From contig NZ_CP036281.1 in the NCBI RefSeq assembly GCF_007750395.1, positions 2,565,001-2,629,000 of the forward strand: DNA of 64,000 bases, in the 5' to 3' direction. Every line of letters begins with the position of its first letter. The stretch's first letter is position 1. The DNA is from Polystyrenella longa. GTDB taxonomy: Bacteria; Planctomycetota; Planctomycetia; Planctomycetales; Planctomycetaceae. The notes under the pieces were generated by a model that saw only the letters and a list, made by a program, of their open reading frames with translations, ran no database searches and was not told the DNA's origin. The position numbers were made by a program, and so were the translations under genes. Positions 11,810 to 19,620 of the stretch are shown here, piece after piece.

Positions 11810-12373
11810 TCAACGTACGGGTTGTTCGTCAGTGCTCCAGGCATTCTTCGCGAAGGGTTTATCCACCGGCGTCTGAGCGACATGATTGGTGTAATTGGAT
11901 AATACTTTGTAAGCCGTTCCGAGGATTACTTCCAATACCGTCTGTTTGGTGTAACCGGCCTCCAGGAACGCTTCAACGTCGCTCTCTTCGGGCCAACCGC
12001 GACTGAGATTTACCTTCTCGGCATAGACACGCAGGGCTTCCAATTTGGGGTCAGCAATCGATGTTCCGTCCCGCAAGGCCATAATGACATCCTCGGGAAC
12101 TTTGGCTCCCTGCATGATTGAGGTGTGCGCTGCCATGCAGTATTCGCAACCGTTCAGTCGGTTGTTGGTCATCGCAATGATCTGCCGTTCAGTTTCGCTC
12201 AGGTTCGTTTTGCCGAAGATTTCCGCGACTGTTCGGTAAGCTTCCAGCAACTCTGGCGATTCCGCCATGACTGCGTGTAAGTTTGGCACGTATCCATAGG
12301 CTTGTTTGCTTTTTTCTAGTACCGAAGCACTCTCACCACCGGATTCGATTGTGTGGATCTGAAAATCGACCAT
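11810..12373 (-). CDS. AhpD-like carboxymuconolactone decarboxylase-family protein
   Basis: 187-residue all-helical protein of the CMD/alkylhydroperoxidase D-like family. The redox signature 'CEYCMAAHTSIM' (CxxC plus His) is near residue 75, as in AhpD-like peroxidatic proteins that reduce organic peroxides or act as thiol oxidoreductases. Start ATG 12373 is preceded by AAGGAG at good spacing; an in-frame TTG upstream falls inside an operator and is rejected. A perfect 16-bp palindrome lies immediately upstream of the ribosome binding site, matching the one at the tetR promoter, so this gene and the HAD gene downstream are likely the TetR target operon. Cytoplasmic. Confidence 0.85.
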   Translation of the reverse strand: MVDFQIHTIESGGESASVLEKSKQAYGYVPNLHAVMAESPELLEAYRTVAEIFGKTNLSETERQIIAMTNNRLNGCEYCMAAHTSIMQGAKVPEDVIMALRDGTSIADPKLEALRVYAEKVNLSRGWPEESDVEAFLEAGYTKQTVLEVILGTAYKVLSNYTNHVAQTPVDKPFAKNAWSTDEQPVR

Positions 12374-12390
12374 TCTGCTGCTCCTTAGTT

Positions 12391-12406
12391 TTGACTGATC
12401 AGTCAA
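12391..12406. promoter_or_regulatory. Palindromic operator upstream of AhpD-like gene
   Basis: TTGACTGATCAGTCAA is a perfect 16-bp palindrome placed 17 bp before the AhpD-like start codon. It shares the pattern TTGACY-N4-RGTCAA with the site at the tetR promoter (13219-13234). Size and symmetry fit a TetR-family dimer. Inference: TetR represses this operon. Confidence 0.7.
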
Positions 12407-12411
12407 TACTG

Positions 12412-12450
12412 GTTAAAAACAAAGAGGATCAAGTCTCCCCGATCCTCTTA
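12412..12450 (-). terminator. Terminator downstream of tetR
   Basis: On the minus strand AAGAGGATC / GATCCTCTT forms a 9-bp stem followed by TGTTTTT. It separates tetR from the AhpD-like operon, so the latter needs its own promoter. Confidence 0.7.
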
Positions 12451-12581
12451 TAGATGATTTCTTACAATCGTCTCTGGGCTACGACATCATGTTGCCAAGC
12501 ATACTCAATCATAAAGGACGGCAACGGATGGTCAATACTTTTCTAAAAAAATGAATCCGAAGTTCGCCACAGCGATTAGGT

Positions 12582-13163
12582 TCACGTGATCAACTGTTTT
12601 GCTTGTTCAGCAATTTGCAGCAGTGCGGTTTTTCCAAACGTCCCGCGGCCTAATACTCTGATCCCAACAATCAGGGCGACGAGCGTTTTGGCGGTGGACT
12701 GAATGGAAACGCTTTCGGGAACATCTCCACTCTCCTGACCTCGCTTGATCTGTCGTTCAAAGAACAAAGATACATCCTTGAAGGCCTCTTTGACGACGGC
12801 CTGTACTTCTTCACTATGCCGGGAACAATCAAGCGACGTGTTGACCAGCAGACACCCTTTTTGGACGGGGTCGGTTATTGAGTCATTGACTAGATAGTCG
12901 AAAAACTTCGAAATCGCTTCACGTGGATTATCAAGCTCCTCTAATTGATCGAGCTTTTTTCGACGCCGTTCCGTGTCGTACTTCAGCAAGGATCTCATGA
13001 ACAAATCATCCTTGCCATCAAACGCATTATAAAGACTACCACGTTTCAGACCGGTGGCTTCTGTGATATCTGAAATTGAAGTGGCGGCGTAGCCCTTCTC
13101 CCAGAACACAGTCATCACCTGATCGAGCACGTCCGATTCGTCAAAACTTTTTTCCCAAGGCAT
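12582..13163 (-). CDS. TetR-family repressor, possible thiol sensor
   Basis: 193 residues. The N-terminal helix-turn-helix is 'DVLDQVMTVFWEKGYAATSISDITEATGLKRGSLYNAFDGKDDL' in outline (residues ~10-55). The C-terminal ligand domain contains 'KGCLLVNTSLDCSRH' (residues ~102-116). In the well studied relative NemR a Cys in the equivalent 'GCL' position senses electrophiles and hypochlorite, so redox sensing here is a reasonable inference. The gene has a textbook promoter with its operator over the -35 (autoregulation) and a terminator. Targets: itself and the AhpD-like/HAD operon. The DNA-binding assignment is sure; the ligand is not. Confidence 0.85.
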   Translation of the reverse strand: MPWEKSFDESDVLDQVMTVFWEKGYAATSISDITEATGLKRGSLYNAFDGKDDLFMRSLLKYDTERRRKKLDQLEELDNPREAISKFFDYLVNDSITDPVQKGCLLVNTSLDCSRHSEEVQAVVKEAFKDVSLFFERQIKRGQESGDVPESVSIQSTAKTLVALIVGIRVLGRGTFGKTALLQIAEQAKQLIT

Positions 13164-13205
13164 CTTATTCGTCTCAATTACAGTAGTTATTCCAGATGTC
13201 CGTTT

Positions 13206-13234
13206 ATTATACGCTTAGTTGACCTAGTGGTCAA
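13206..13234 (-). promoter_or_regulatory. tetR promoter with overlapping operator
   Basis: Minus-strand -35 TTGACC (13229-13234), exactly 17-bp spacer, -10 TATAAT (13206-13211). The imperfect palindrome TTGACCTAGTGGTCAA (13219-13234) covers the -35 and half of the spacer, a standard arrangement for negative autoregulation. Directly visible in sequence. Confidence 0.8.
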
Positions 13235-13309
13235 AACAAAGTCTGGAAACGGAGAAAAGTGGTTTTTGAGAGTCTGTAATCAGTAAAAAGGTCGAATTTC
13301 AGGCTCGAA

Positions 13310-13708
13310 TCAACTCAAGTGGTCGAGATCACCATTATGGTTTGGTAGCGGGGCTATTGAGGAGCTTGGATTGTCATTCGGCTGTCGCCCTTCGACTGTT
13401 CTGCCCCAGGCATCCATAGAAGATAGAACCTGCTCCAACGACCTCCCTAGAGGAGTAAGAGAATATTCTACTTTGGGAGGGGTCTCATCAAATTCCTCGC
13501 GGTGGATGATTCCATCTGCTTCGAGTTCGCGAAGCTGCGTAGACAGGACTTTGGCAGACACTCCGTTAAGTTCTCGAGTTAACTCTCCAAACCTCTGGGT
13601 GCCTTTAAATAAAAAGTGGACGATCAAAACCTTCCATCGGCCGCCAATGATCTTCAACGTCGTTTCAACAGGGCAACTGAGCGTTTTCTTCGTGTTATTT
13701 CCGGTCAT
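13310..13708 (-). CDS. HxlR-family transcriptional regulator
   Basis: 132 residues, a winged-helix regulator of the HxlR family. 'CPVETTLKIIGGRWKVLIVHFLFKGTQRFGELTRELNGVSAKVLSTQLRELEADGI' in pieces shows the family signature from residue ~11 to 70. The Cys at ~11 in 'LSCPVE' corresponds to the N-terminal Cys used for quinone, diamide or hypochlorite sensing in YodB, HypR and QsrR. The C-terminal ~30 residues are polar and low complexity. Divergent from the YcaC-like/pirin pair with a shared inverted repeat between them. ATG is preceded by TAGGATACT. Confidence 0.9.
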   Translation of the reverse strand: MTGNNTKKTLSCPVETTLKIIGGRWKVLIVHFLFKGTQRFGELTRELNGVSAKVLSTQLRELEADGIIHREEFDETPPKVEYSLTPLGRSLEQVLSSMDAWGRTVEGRQPNDNPSSSIAPLPNHNGDLDHLS

Positions 13709-13715
13709 AGTATCC

Positions 13716-13755
13716 TACAGGTAACTACTAACATAAAAGTGCGTACTTGTATAAT
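13716..13755 (+). promoter_or_regulatory. HxlR-type operator and promoter of the YcaC-like/pirin operon
   Basis: Inverted repeat TACAGGTAACTACT ... AGTGCGTACTTGTA (13716-13751; 11 of 15 positions symmetric), resembling the TACT/AGTA-type sites of HxlR regulators. A -10 TATAAT at 13750-13755 on the plus strand overlaps its right arm, so binding would block the promoter. The -35 is poor, as expected for a regulated promoter. Confidence 0.55.
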
Positions 13756-13868
13756 GGCATGCTCAGAAGTAAAACTCAATGTCTTAATTCGAGCAAGTTG
13801 TTGTTCACTAATTCAAAGAGTTTCATTGTCATTTAAACATTCACTTACCATTTCAAAGGCGACTCAAA

Positions 13869-14537
13869 ATGGCTGCTACAAATGGAATGATTGACCCGGA
13901 AGATGTTGTCATGCTGCTGATTGATCATCAGAGCGGACTGTTCAATACGGTAAAGGATCTCCCTGTTCCCGACTTGCGAAACTACGCAATCGCGCTTGCC
14001 AAGACAGCGGCGTTGCTCAATATCCCCGTCTTAACGACAGCTTCTGTTCCGGATGGTCCCAACGGACCGTTGATTCCGGAAATACACCAGTACGCCCCAC
14101 ACGCACAGTTCATACCGCGAACCGGTCAGATCAATGCGTGGGACAACCCTCCCTTTGTCGAGGCGATCGAAAAGACGGGACGCAAGACGCTCGTGATTGC
14201 AGGGACGCTGACAAGTGTCTGTCTGGCGTTTCCAGCGATCAGTGCTATCGAAGCAGGTTACAAAGCATACGCCGTGGTCGATGCCTCTGGTAACTGGAGC
14301 AAGATGGCCACCGATTTAACGATCGCTCGGATCACCCAAGCGGGCGCCATTCCGATGGACACGTTTGCCATGGTGGCGGAATTGATGCGAACATGGAATC
14401 GGCCCGAAGGATCTAAGTTCGCCGAAATCATCTCCGAACACATCGTACCGAATTATAAATGTCTGATGGAAAGTTACGCAAAGGCTCAGGCGGTCGTGAA
14501 TGATGGGCCTGAGACTCAGATGGACAAGTACCAGTAA
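13869..14537 (+). CDS. YcaC-like isochorismatase-family hydrolase
   Basis: 222 residues, cysteine hydrolase fold of the isochorismatase/nicotinamidase superfamily. Asp19 in 'MLLIDHQSG' and the nucleophile Cys118 in '[15 protein letters not shown]' are present, together with 'INAWDNPPF' and '[12 protein letters not shown]', a pattern I associate with YcaC. The position where the family often has the catalytic Lys reads Arg84 in 'FIPRTGQIN', which needs checking. YcaC-type enzymes have no firm physiological substrate. First gene of an operon with pirin (67 bp gap) under the HxlR-type operator; cytoplasmic. Confidence 0.85.
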   Translation: MAATNGMIDPEDVVMLLIDHQSGLFNTVKDLPVPDLRNYAIALAKTAALLNIPVLTTASVPDGPNGPLIPEIHQYAPHAQFIPRTGQINAWDNPPFVEAIEKTGRKTLVIAGTLTSVCLAFPAISAIEAGYKAYAVVDASGNWSKMATDLTIARITQAGAIPMDTFAMVAELMRTWNRPEGSKFAEIISEHIVPNYKCLMESYAKAQAVVNDGPETQMDKYQ

Positions 14538-14604
14538 TCAACAATCGATAACGATGTTGAAACAGACGACTTTTTAAACGAAGAAAAACCAGGAGGACAA
14601 ACTC

Positions 14605-15483
14605 ATGCTAAAGCAGATTAAACGCATCGTTCGCGATCAACCTCAGCATTGGGTCGGTGATGGATTTCCTGTACGGAGTTTGTTCTCCTATGCGGGGGGA
14701 AATCAGTACGATCCATTCCTGCTCCTCGATTACGCCGGGCCACACGAATTTGCTCCCAACGAAGCAAAACGAGGTGTGGAAGAGCATCCGCATCGAGGTT
14801 TCGAGACGGTGACTATCCTCTATGAAGGAGAATTAGAGCATCGTGATTCAAGCGGCAGCCATGGTTCGATCGGTCCTGGCGACGTGCAATGGATGACAGC
14901 GGCTTCCGGGATTGTTCATGAAGAATTCCACAGCCGTATCTTTGCCCAAGAAGGGGGCATGCTGGAGATGGTCCAGTTGTGGGTGAACCTTCCGGCGGCA
15001 GCCAAACAGACGCCTCCCAAGTATCAGGACTTGCTGGCGTCTCAATTTCCTACCGCATCGTTACCAGGAAACGCAGGTATTGCCCGTGTAATCGCTGGCG
15101 AACTCATGGAAGCAAAAGGGCCTGCTTCGACATTTACGCCGATCAACGTTTGGGATTTGCAATTGAATGAAGGTACCACGACCGAGCTAACAATTCCTGA
15201 AGGGCATACATCACTTCTGATTGTCCAGAAGGGAGAGATCGCTGCTAACGGGGAATCGTTGAAAGGAGTCGAACTGGCACTCTTCGAAATCGCCGGAAGT
15301 CAGATTCAACTTGATTCGAAAACTGCATCACGCATTCTTGTCCTGACGGGCGAGCCGATTGGAGAACCTGTCGTCGGACAGGGCCCCTTCGTGATGAACA
15401 CACGAGAGGAAATTCATCAGGCGATTGCCGATTATCAGGCGGGGAAAATGGGTCACTTACCTGCAACAGAGAGTTCGACCTGA
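14605..15483 (+). CDS. Pirin family protein
   Basis: 292 residues, bicupin of the pirin family; members bind iron and several bacterial and human pirins act as quercetin 2,3-dioxygenase or as redox-dependent regulators. Metal ligands appear in 'EEHPHRGFETVTILYEGE' (two His) and 'ASGIVHEEFH' (His, Glu). The start codon has a very strong ribosome binding site (AGGAGG, 9 bp upstream). Second gene after the YcaC-like hydrolase; quinone or flavonoid exposure is a plausible inducing condition given the HxlR regulator, but that is inference. Confidence 0.9.
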   Translation: MLKQIKRIVRDQPQHWVGDGFPVRSLFSYAGGNQYDPFLLLDYAGPHEFAPNEAKRGVEEHPHRGFETVTILYEGELEHRDSSGSHGSIGPGDVQWMTAASGIVHEEFHSRIFAQEGGMLEMVQLWVNLPAAAKQTPPKYQDLLASQFPTASLPGNAGIARVIAGELMEAKGPASTFTPINVWDLQLNEGTTTELTIPEGHTSLLIVQKGEIAANGESLKGVELALFEIAGSQIQLDSKTASRILVLTGEPIGEPVVGQGPFVMNTREEIHQAIADYQAGKMGHLPATESST

Positions 15484-15599
15484 AAGGAAGATTTACGAAT
15501 AAGATTTAAAAGGTAAATTGTCAAACACTCTTACCTGATTTCGAGATAGACGTGTCTGTTCATGTTCGAAAACCTTATTCAACCTAAATCTCAAAGCTG

Positions 15600-15640
15600 A
15601 GCAGCTCGTACTATATTTGTAGGGCGAGCTGTTCTTTTTT
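15600..15640 (+). terminator. Terminator after pirin
   Basis: AGCAGCTCG / CGAGCTGTT stem (one G-T pair) followed by CTTTTTT, 120 bp after the pirin stop and just before the convergent ilvA end. Confidence 0.75.
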
Positions 15641-15664
15641 ACTGAGAATTCTCGAATGAATCAG

Positions 15665-17185
15665 TTAACGCAGGAAGAGGCGATAGGCTGGGTTCCTTGT
15701 TTCATCGACGTAGCGATAAGACAAGGAGTCGATGAAGTCTCGGAAGGCTGGTACCTCCTCTTCTGGAACCTCTATCCCCACCAGAATACGTCCATAGTCG
15801 GCTCCTGAATTACGGTAATGAAACAGACTAATGTTCCAGTTGGGGTGCATTCGGGACAGGAACCGCATCAGTGCACCCGGGCATTCGGGGAACTCAAATC
15901 GATAAAGCCGCTCATTTTCACCAAGCTGACTTCTCCCGCCAACCATATATCGCAAATGTTCTTTAGAAAGATCGTCATCAACCAGATTGAGTGCCGTGAA
16001 CCCCTGCTCCGAGAGAGACTGATTAATTTCAGGGACTTCACCTCGATTGCTGATCGCTAAGCCGACCAGAACATGAGCTTCCCGTTCATCGGAAATGCGG
16101 TAGCTGAATTCAGTCACATTCCGTTGACCAATAGTCTGGCACAATCGCTTGAAGCTCCCTCGCTCTTCGGGAATCGTAACGGCAAAAAGAGCCTCGCGAC
16201 CTTCTCCCGCTTCAGCCTGTTCCGCGACAAAACGGAGGCGGTCAAAATTCATGTTCGCTCCGCAGGTGATCGCGACCAGGTTCTTATCCTCCAGGCCATG
16301 CTGAGCGATATACTGTTTCATGCCCGCGATGCCCAAAGCGCCAGCCGGTTCCAGAATGCTGCGAGTCTCTTCAAATGCGTCCTTAATCGCAGCGCAGATC
16401 GCATCGGTATCGACCGTGACAAAGTCGTCAACCAGTTCTCTTGTCAGTCGAAATGTTTCGGTCCCCACCTTTTTCACGGCGGTTCCATCAGAGAATAATC
16501 CTACATCTTTGAGTAAGACTGGTTCGTCTGCTTTGATTGACTGGATCATGGCGTCCGAATCGGCTGTCTGGACACCGATAATCTTAATCTCTGGGCGAAC
16601 GGCCTTAATATAAGCTGCGACCCCAGCGATAAGGCCACCCCCCCCGATCGCCACGAAAACCGCATCCAGTGGATGTTGGTGTTGCCGCAGAATCTCCATA
16701 CCGACCGTCCCCTGCCCGGCAATGACGTCCGGATCGTCAAACGGATGGACGAACACATATTGGTGTCTTTTTTCCAATTCCAGTGCATGGGAATAGGCAT
16801 CGGAATAACTGTCACCTTTCAGGACGACTTGAGCCCCCAATGTGCGTACGGCATCGAGCTTTAGCCTGGGAGTGGTCACAGGCATCACTACGACTGCCTG
16901 GGTCCCGAGTTGTCGCGCGCTGAGAGCGACGCCCTGGGCATGGTTACCTGCCGAGGCGCATACGACTCCCCTGTCCAGTTCCGCTTGCGACAGGTGCACC
17001 ATTTTGTTGTACGCCCCGCGTAGCTTGAAACTGTGAACAGGTTGCTTGTCCTCACGTTTAAGCCAGATTCGATTTCCTAAACGGGCGGAAAGCTTCTCTG
17101 CCAGTTCCAGAGGAGATTCGATGGCGACATCATACACGCGGGCATTCAGGATCCTCTGTAAATAATCTAAATGCCATTTTTCCAT
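15665..17185 (-). CDS. ilvA: Threonine ammonia-lyase, biosynthetic, two ACT domains
   Basis: PLP enzyme that converts L-threonine to 2-oxobutanoate, first step of isoleucine synthesis. 506 residues, the usual length for the long allosteric form. The PLP Lys54 lies in 'PVHSFKLRGAYNKM', the phosphate-binding loop is 'AIGGGGLIAGVAAYI', and a Ser/Cys-rich 'ITCGANMNFDRLRF' closes the catalytic domain at ~320. Residues ~330-505 are two ACT-like regulatory domains ('LFAVTIPEERGSFKRLCQ' and 'LYRFEFPECPGALMRFL') that bind isoleucine and valine. Single gene, cytoplasmic. No branched-chain operon around it. Confidence 0.95.
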   Translation of the reverse strand: MEKWHLDYLQRILNARVYDVAIESPLELAEKLSARLGNRIWLKREDKQPVHSFKLRGAYNKMVHLSQAELDRGVVCASAGNHAQGVALSARQLGTQAVVVMPVTTPRLKLDAVRTLGAQVVLKGDSYSDAYSHALELEKRHQYVFVHPFDDPDVIAGQGTVGMEILRQHQHPLDAVFVAIGGGGLIAGVAAYIKAVRPEIKIIGVQTADSDAMIQSIKADEPVLLKDVGLFSDGTAVKKVGTETFRLTRELVDDFVTVDTDAICAAIKDAFEETRSILEPAGALGIAGMKQYIAQHGLEDKNLVAITCGANMNFDRLRFVAEQAEAGEGREALFAVTIPEERGSFKRLCQTIGQRNVTEFSYRISDEREAHVLVGLAISNRGEVPEINQSLSEQGFTALNLVDDDLSKEHLRYMVGGRSQLGENERLYRFEFPECPGALMRFLSRMHPNWNISLFHYRNSGADYGRILVGIEVPEEEVPAFRDFIDSLSYRYVDETRNPAYRLFLR

Positions 17186-17354
17186 CAGGTGATTCTTTTA
17201 TCAGGGAGAGTAAATTAACAGAGGATGCAGTGCCATGCCGGACGCGCAGAATGACAAACTGGTTCAGCACGAATAGGTCACAGAAAGCGGTTTATCAGAA
17301 ATAAGGATGTATTTCAAATCGAACAACTCGACATCCATAACCAGACCATGAAAG

Positions 17355-18707
17355 TTACTCTGATTCTGGCGTTTCGCGAAGTTCTCGTGCGACGGTGAGG
17401 TAGTAGTTGCGTGCGGTCGCGTTAACCATATTGGAGGCCAGCTTTGTCAACGCATCGGCTTTGATTTGCTTCGCTTCCGCATTGTCTTTGTCGATCGCCA
17501 ACAAATGATCGGCAAGCTGCACTGCCCACTGGTCATCATCCGCGTCCAAGGCAGCATGGGCCGCCGCTAATAGCTTGTCCGTCCCTCCAGCCAGTTTTGA
17601 AATACGTTCAGCTTCTGTCTTCGGCGAGAGCCTGAACAGATTGCTCGGGTTACCGTCGAACCAGCCAAGATAGCCGTTGAATACACTGCGGACGCCCCAT
17701 TGTGGATGTCCGTAAAATGGTTGCAAATAGTCTTTGTTGGCCAGGTCTTCGGGAAGCTGAACGTAATCGACAAGTTCGTCCGGAGTTAATCCTTTATTCA
17801 TTCCCTCGACAGTCTTGTTATGGATGAACTGAACAGCTTCATGGTAGTCATTCAGAACCTGTTTGACTTCGTTTGCTCCAAGGATTGGGTTAGTATGACC
17901 ACCGACCAAGGCATCGGCATCGTTATTCGCCAACTTCCCAAGGCTTTCAGCCCACAATCGAACACTGCGATTGGGTGTACCCCGAATCGCATACAGGTTG
18001 GGAAAAGATCGATAGAAATTGTCTCCAGCGAATAAGACTTTACCCGTCGGATCCCAAACGAACAGTTGGTCGTTTGTCTCACCGGGCGATGACACAAGTT
18101 CAAGATCAACGCCTGCAACGTTGATCTTTTGTCGTTCCCCTTCTAGGAAGTGTGTTGGCCTCGTTGCGTTGTCCGTAACAAAAGCACGGTCAATTCGCTT
18201 TGGGTAACGGACGGGAGCAACGCCATTGTTGATCCGCTGCTCCGGCGGTAACTTGAAGCCGGCTTGCCGTGCCCCTCGGACAGTTTGAACTGTAAGACCT
18301 GCCGCCTGCAACGGTCCCGCTTCACTTCCAAAATTCTCATGAGCCCAGATTTCAGGACGTTCGTTTCCGATAAACGCCGCCGCTCCCCCTGTGTGGTCGC
18401 CGTGTGAATGCGTAAAGATGATCGCTTTGATGGGCTTGTCGCTGATTTTACGAAACTCTGTAAGGATGCGTCTTGCATCATCGAGCGTTAAACCCGTATC
18501 AACGATCACGACACCGTCGTCGCCGACAATCATGGAGACATTGGCAACACTGTAACCGACCGCGGTGTAGACATTCTCGGCAACCTTAATGACCTGTTCG
18601 TCAAATTGTTTTGATTGTTGCTTAAGCTTCTGAGTCGAGGCATTCTCCTGTGAGAGTACCGGAGTCGCCAGAAACAGCACGGTCATTAGAAGATAAAGGG
18701 GGCGCAT
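17355..18707 (-). CDS. Exported alkyl-sulfatase-like metallo-beta-lactamase-fold hydrolase
   Basis: 450 residues with a signal peptide ('LYLLMTVLFLATPVLSQ'). The zinc motif 'THSHGDHTGGAAAF' (HxHxDH) is at ~residue 100, with further ligands in 'GDNFYRSFPNLYAIRG' and 'VGGHTNPILG'. These and the C-terminal helical region 'LAAAHAALDADDDQWAVQLADHLLAIDKDNAEAK' ... 'ARNYYLTVARELRE' match the catalytic plus dimerisation domains of SdsA1/BDS1-type alkyl sulfatases. The C-terminal SCP2-like lipid-binding domain of those enzymes is absent, so the substrate may be different. Start ATG with AGGAG. Single gene. Confidence 0.85.
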   Translation of the reverse strand: MRPLYLLMTVLFLATPVLSQENASTQKLKQQSKQFDEQVIKVAENVYTAVGYSVANVSMIVGDDGVVIVDTGLTLDDARRILTEFRKISDKPIKAIIFTHSHGDHTGGAAAFIGNERPEIWAHENFGSEAGPLQAAGLTVQTVRGARQAGFKLPPEQRINNGVAPVRYPKRIDRAFVTDNATRPTHFLEGERQKINVAGVDLELVSSPGETNDQLFVWDPTGKVLFAGDNFYRSFPNLYAIRGTPNRSVRLWAESLGKLANNDADALVGGHTNPILGANEVKQVLNDYHEAVQFIHNKTVEGMNKGLTPDELVDYVQLPEDLANKDYLQPFYGHPQWGVRSVFNGYLGWFDGNPSNLFRLSPKTEAERISKLAGGTDKLLAAAHAALDADDDQWAVQLADHLLAIDKDNAEAKQIKADALTKLASNMVNATARNYYLTVARELRETPESE

Positions 18708-18981
18708 TTCGAGATCTCCTGTTTAAATTGATTCTGAATGAGAATTCTAAATGAGACTAAGAGGGTTCAAATCACTAGAGGGCAGAACGATGTCGTTAAT
18801 TGCATCAAGCTCGTTGCGACCTCCACTGAAAACTCACCGAATGATCTACGCGGCAGGCACCATCGTAAGGAGGAACGATAATAGAAATGTTAACATCTTA
18901 CGGATGCTGTGTCTGGCTTAGACTTGGTTTTCCGTCGCAGAGATTAGCAAGCCGATCAGCGACTGCAGTGAATCTGCTAAC

Positions 18982-19392
18982 CTATTCCCATCCTTCAAGG
19001 ACGATCTTTCAGATCACTCTTCCTGCTTCCAGAGTAGCGTGGGCGGTTCGAAGATTCTCTGCATTGATCAGCGACATCACGTCCCCAGCCGTCCCTTGAA
19101 CTTTACCTTCGTCAATCCAATTAACGATTCGATTGAGTAAATGATGCTGTTTGATTATATCGGGAGTCTGGTACATCGAGCGAGCGAATATACACTCCCA
19201 GGAGAAGGATGCCGCCTTCATTTTCATTTCTTTCTGCTCAAGCGGTTCGCTATTTTCGACGATCGAGACGATATGGCCTTGAGGGCGAATTAAATCCACT
19301 GCGGATTTCCAATGTCCATCGGTGTCGTTAAACAGAGCAATGTAATCGACGTACTTCAACCCGATCGATTCAATCTGTGGTCGCAACTCAGT
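18982..19392 (-). pseudogene. Remnant of zinc-binding alcohol dehydrogenase
   Basis: Only the C-terminal third of a zinc-type alcohol dehydrogenase remains: 'LRPQIESIGLKYVDYIALFNDTDGHW', 'PQGHIVSIVENSEPLEQKEMK', 'SASF'-like 'AASFSWECIFARSMYQTPD' and 'INAENLRTAHATLEAGRVI', read in pieces. The usual ending 'GKIVLEG' is still encoded, but its Gly codon has become TGA, and a second TAG follows. At the 5' side an in-frame TGA comes just before 'ELRPQ' and no cofactor-binding domain is found. Both ends are thus broken and the gene is non-functional. Confidence 0.8.
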
Positions 19393-19455
19393 TCACGTGC
19401 ATCTTTCAAATGATCGCATACCCCCCTTTCGGCTCGTTGAAGATAGTCCCCAATT

Positions 19456-19485
19456 GAAGAATTTCGAGCTGAAGAATTCCGAGCT
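19456..19485. repeat. Two tandem 15-bp repeats
   Basis: GAAGAATTTCGAGCT followed directly by GAAGAATTCCGAGCT (one mismatch), between the dehydrogenase remnant and the tRNA-Pro terminator. No function assigned. Confidence 0.6.
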
Positions 19486-19493
19486 GCACGCGC

Positions 19494-19539
19494 ATAAAAA
19501 AACAGCCCGTCGAAACACGATTGTTTCGACGGGCTGTTT
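19494..19539 (-). terminator. Terminator of tRNA-Pro
   Basis: Minus-strand hairpin AAACAGCCCGTCGAAACA / TGTTTCGACGGGCTGTTT, about 18 bp stem with a 4-nt loop, followed by a run of T. It lies just downstream of the tRNA. Confidence 0.85.
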
Positions 19540-19546
19540 CGTTATG

Positions 19547-19620
<74 letters not shown>

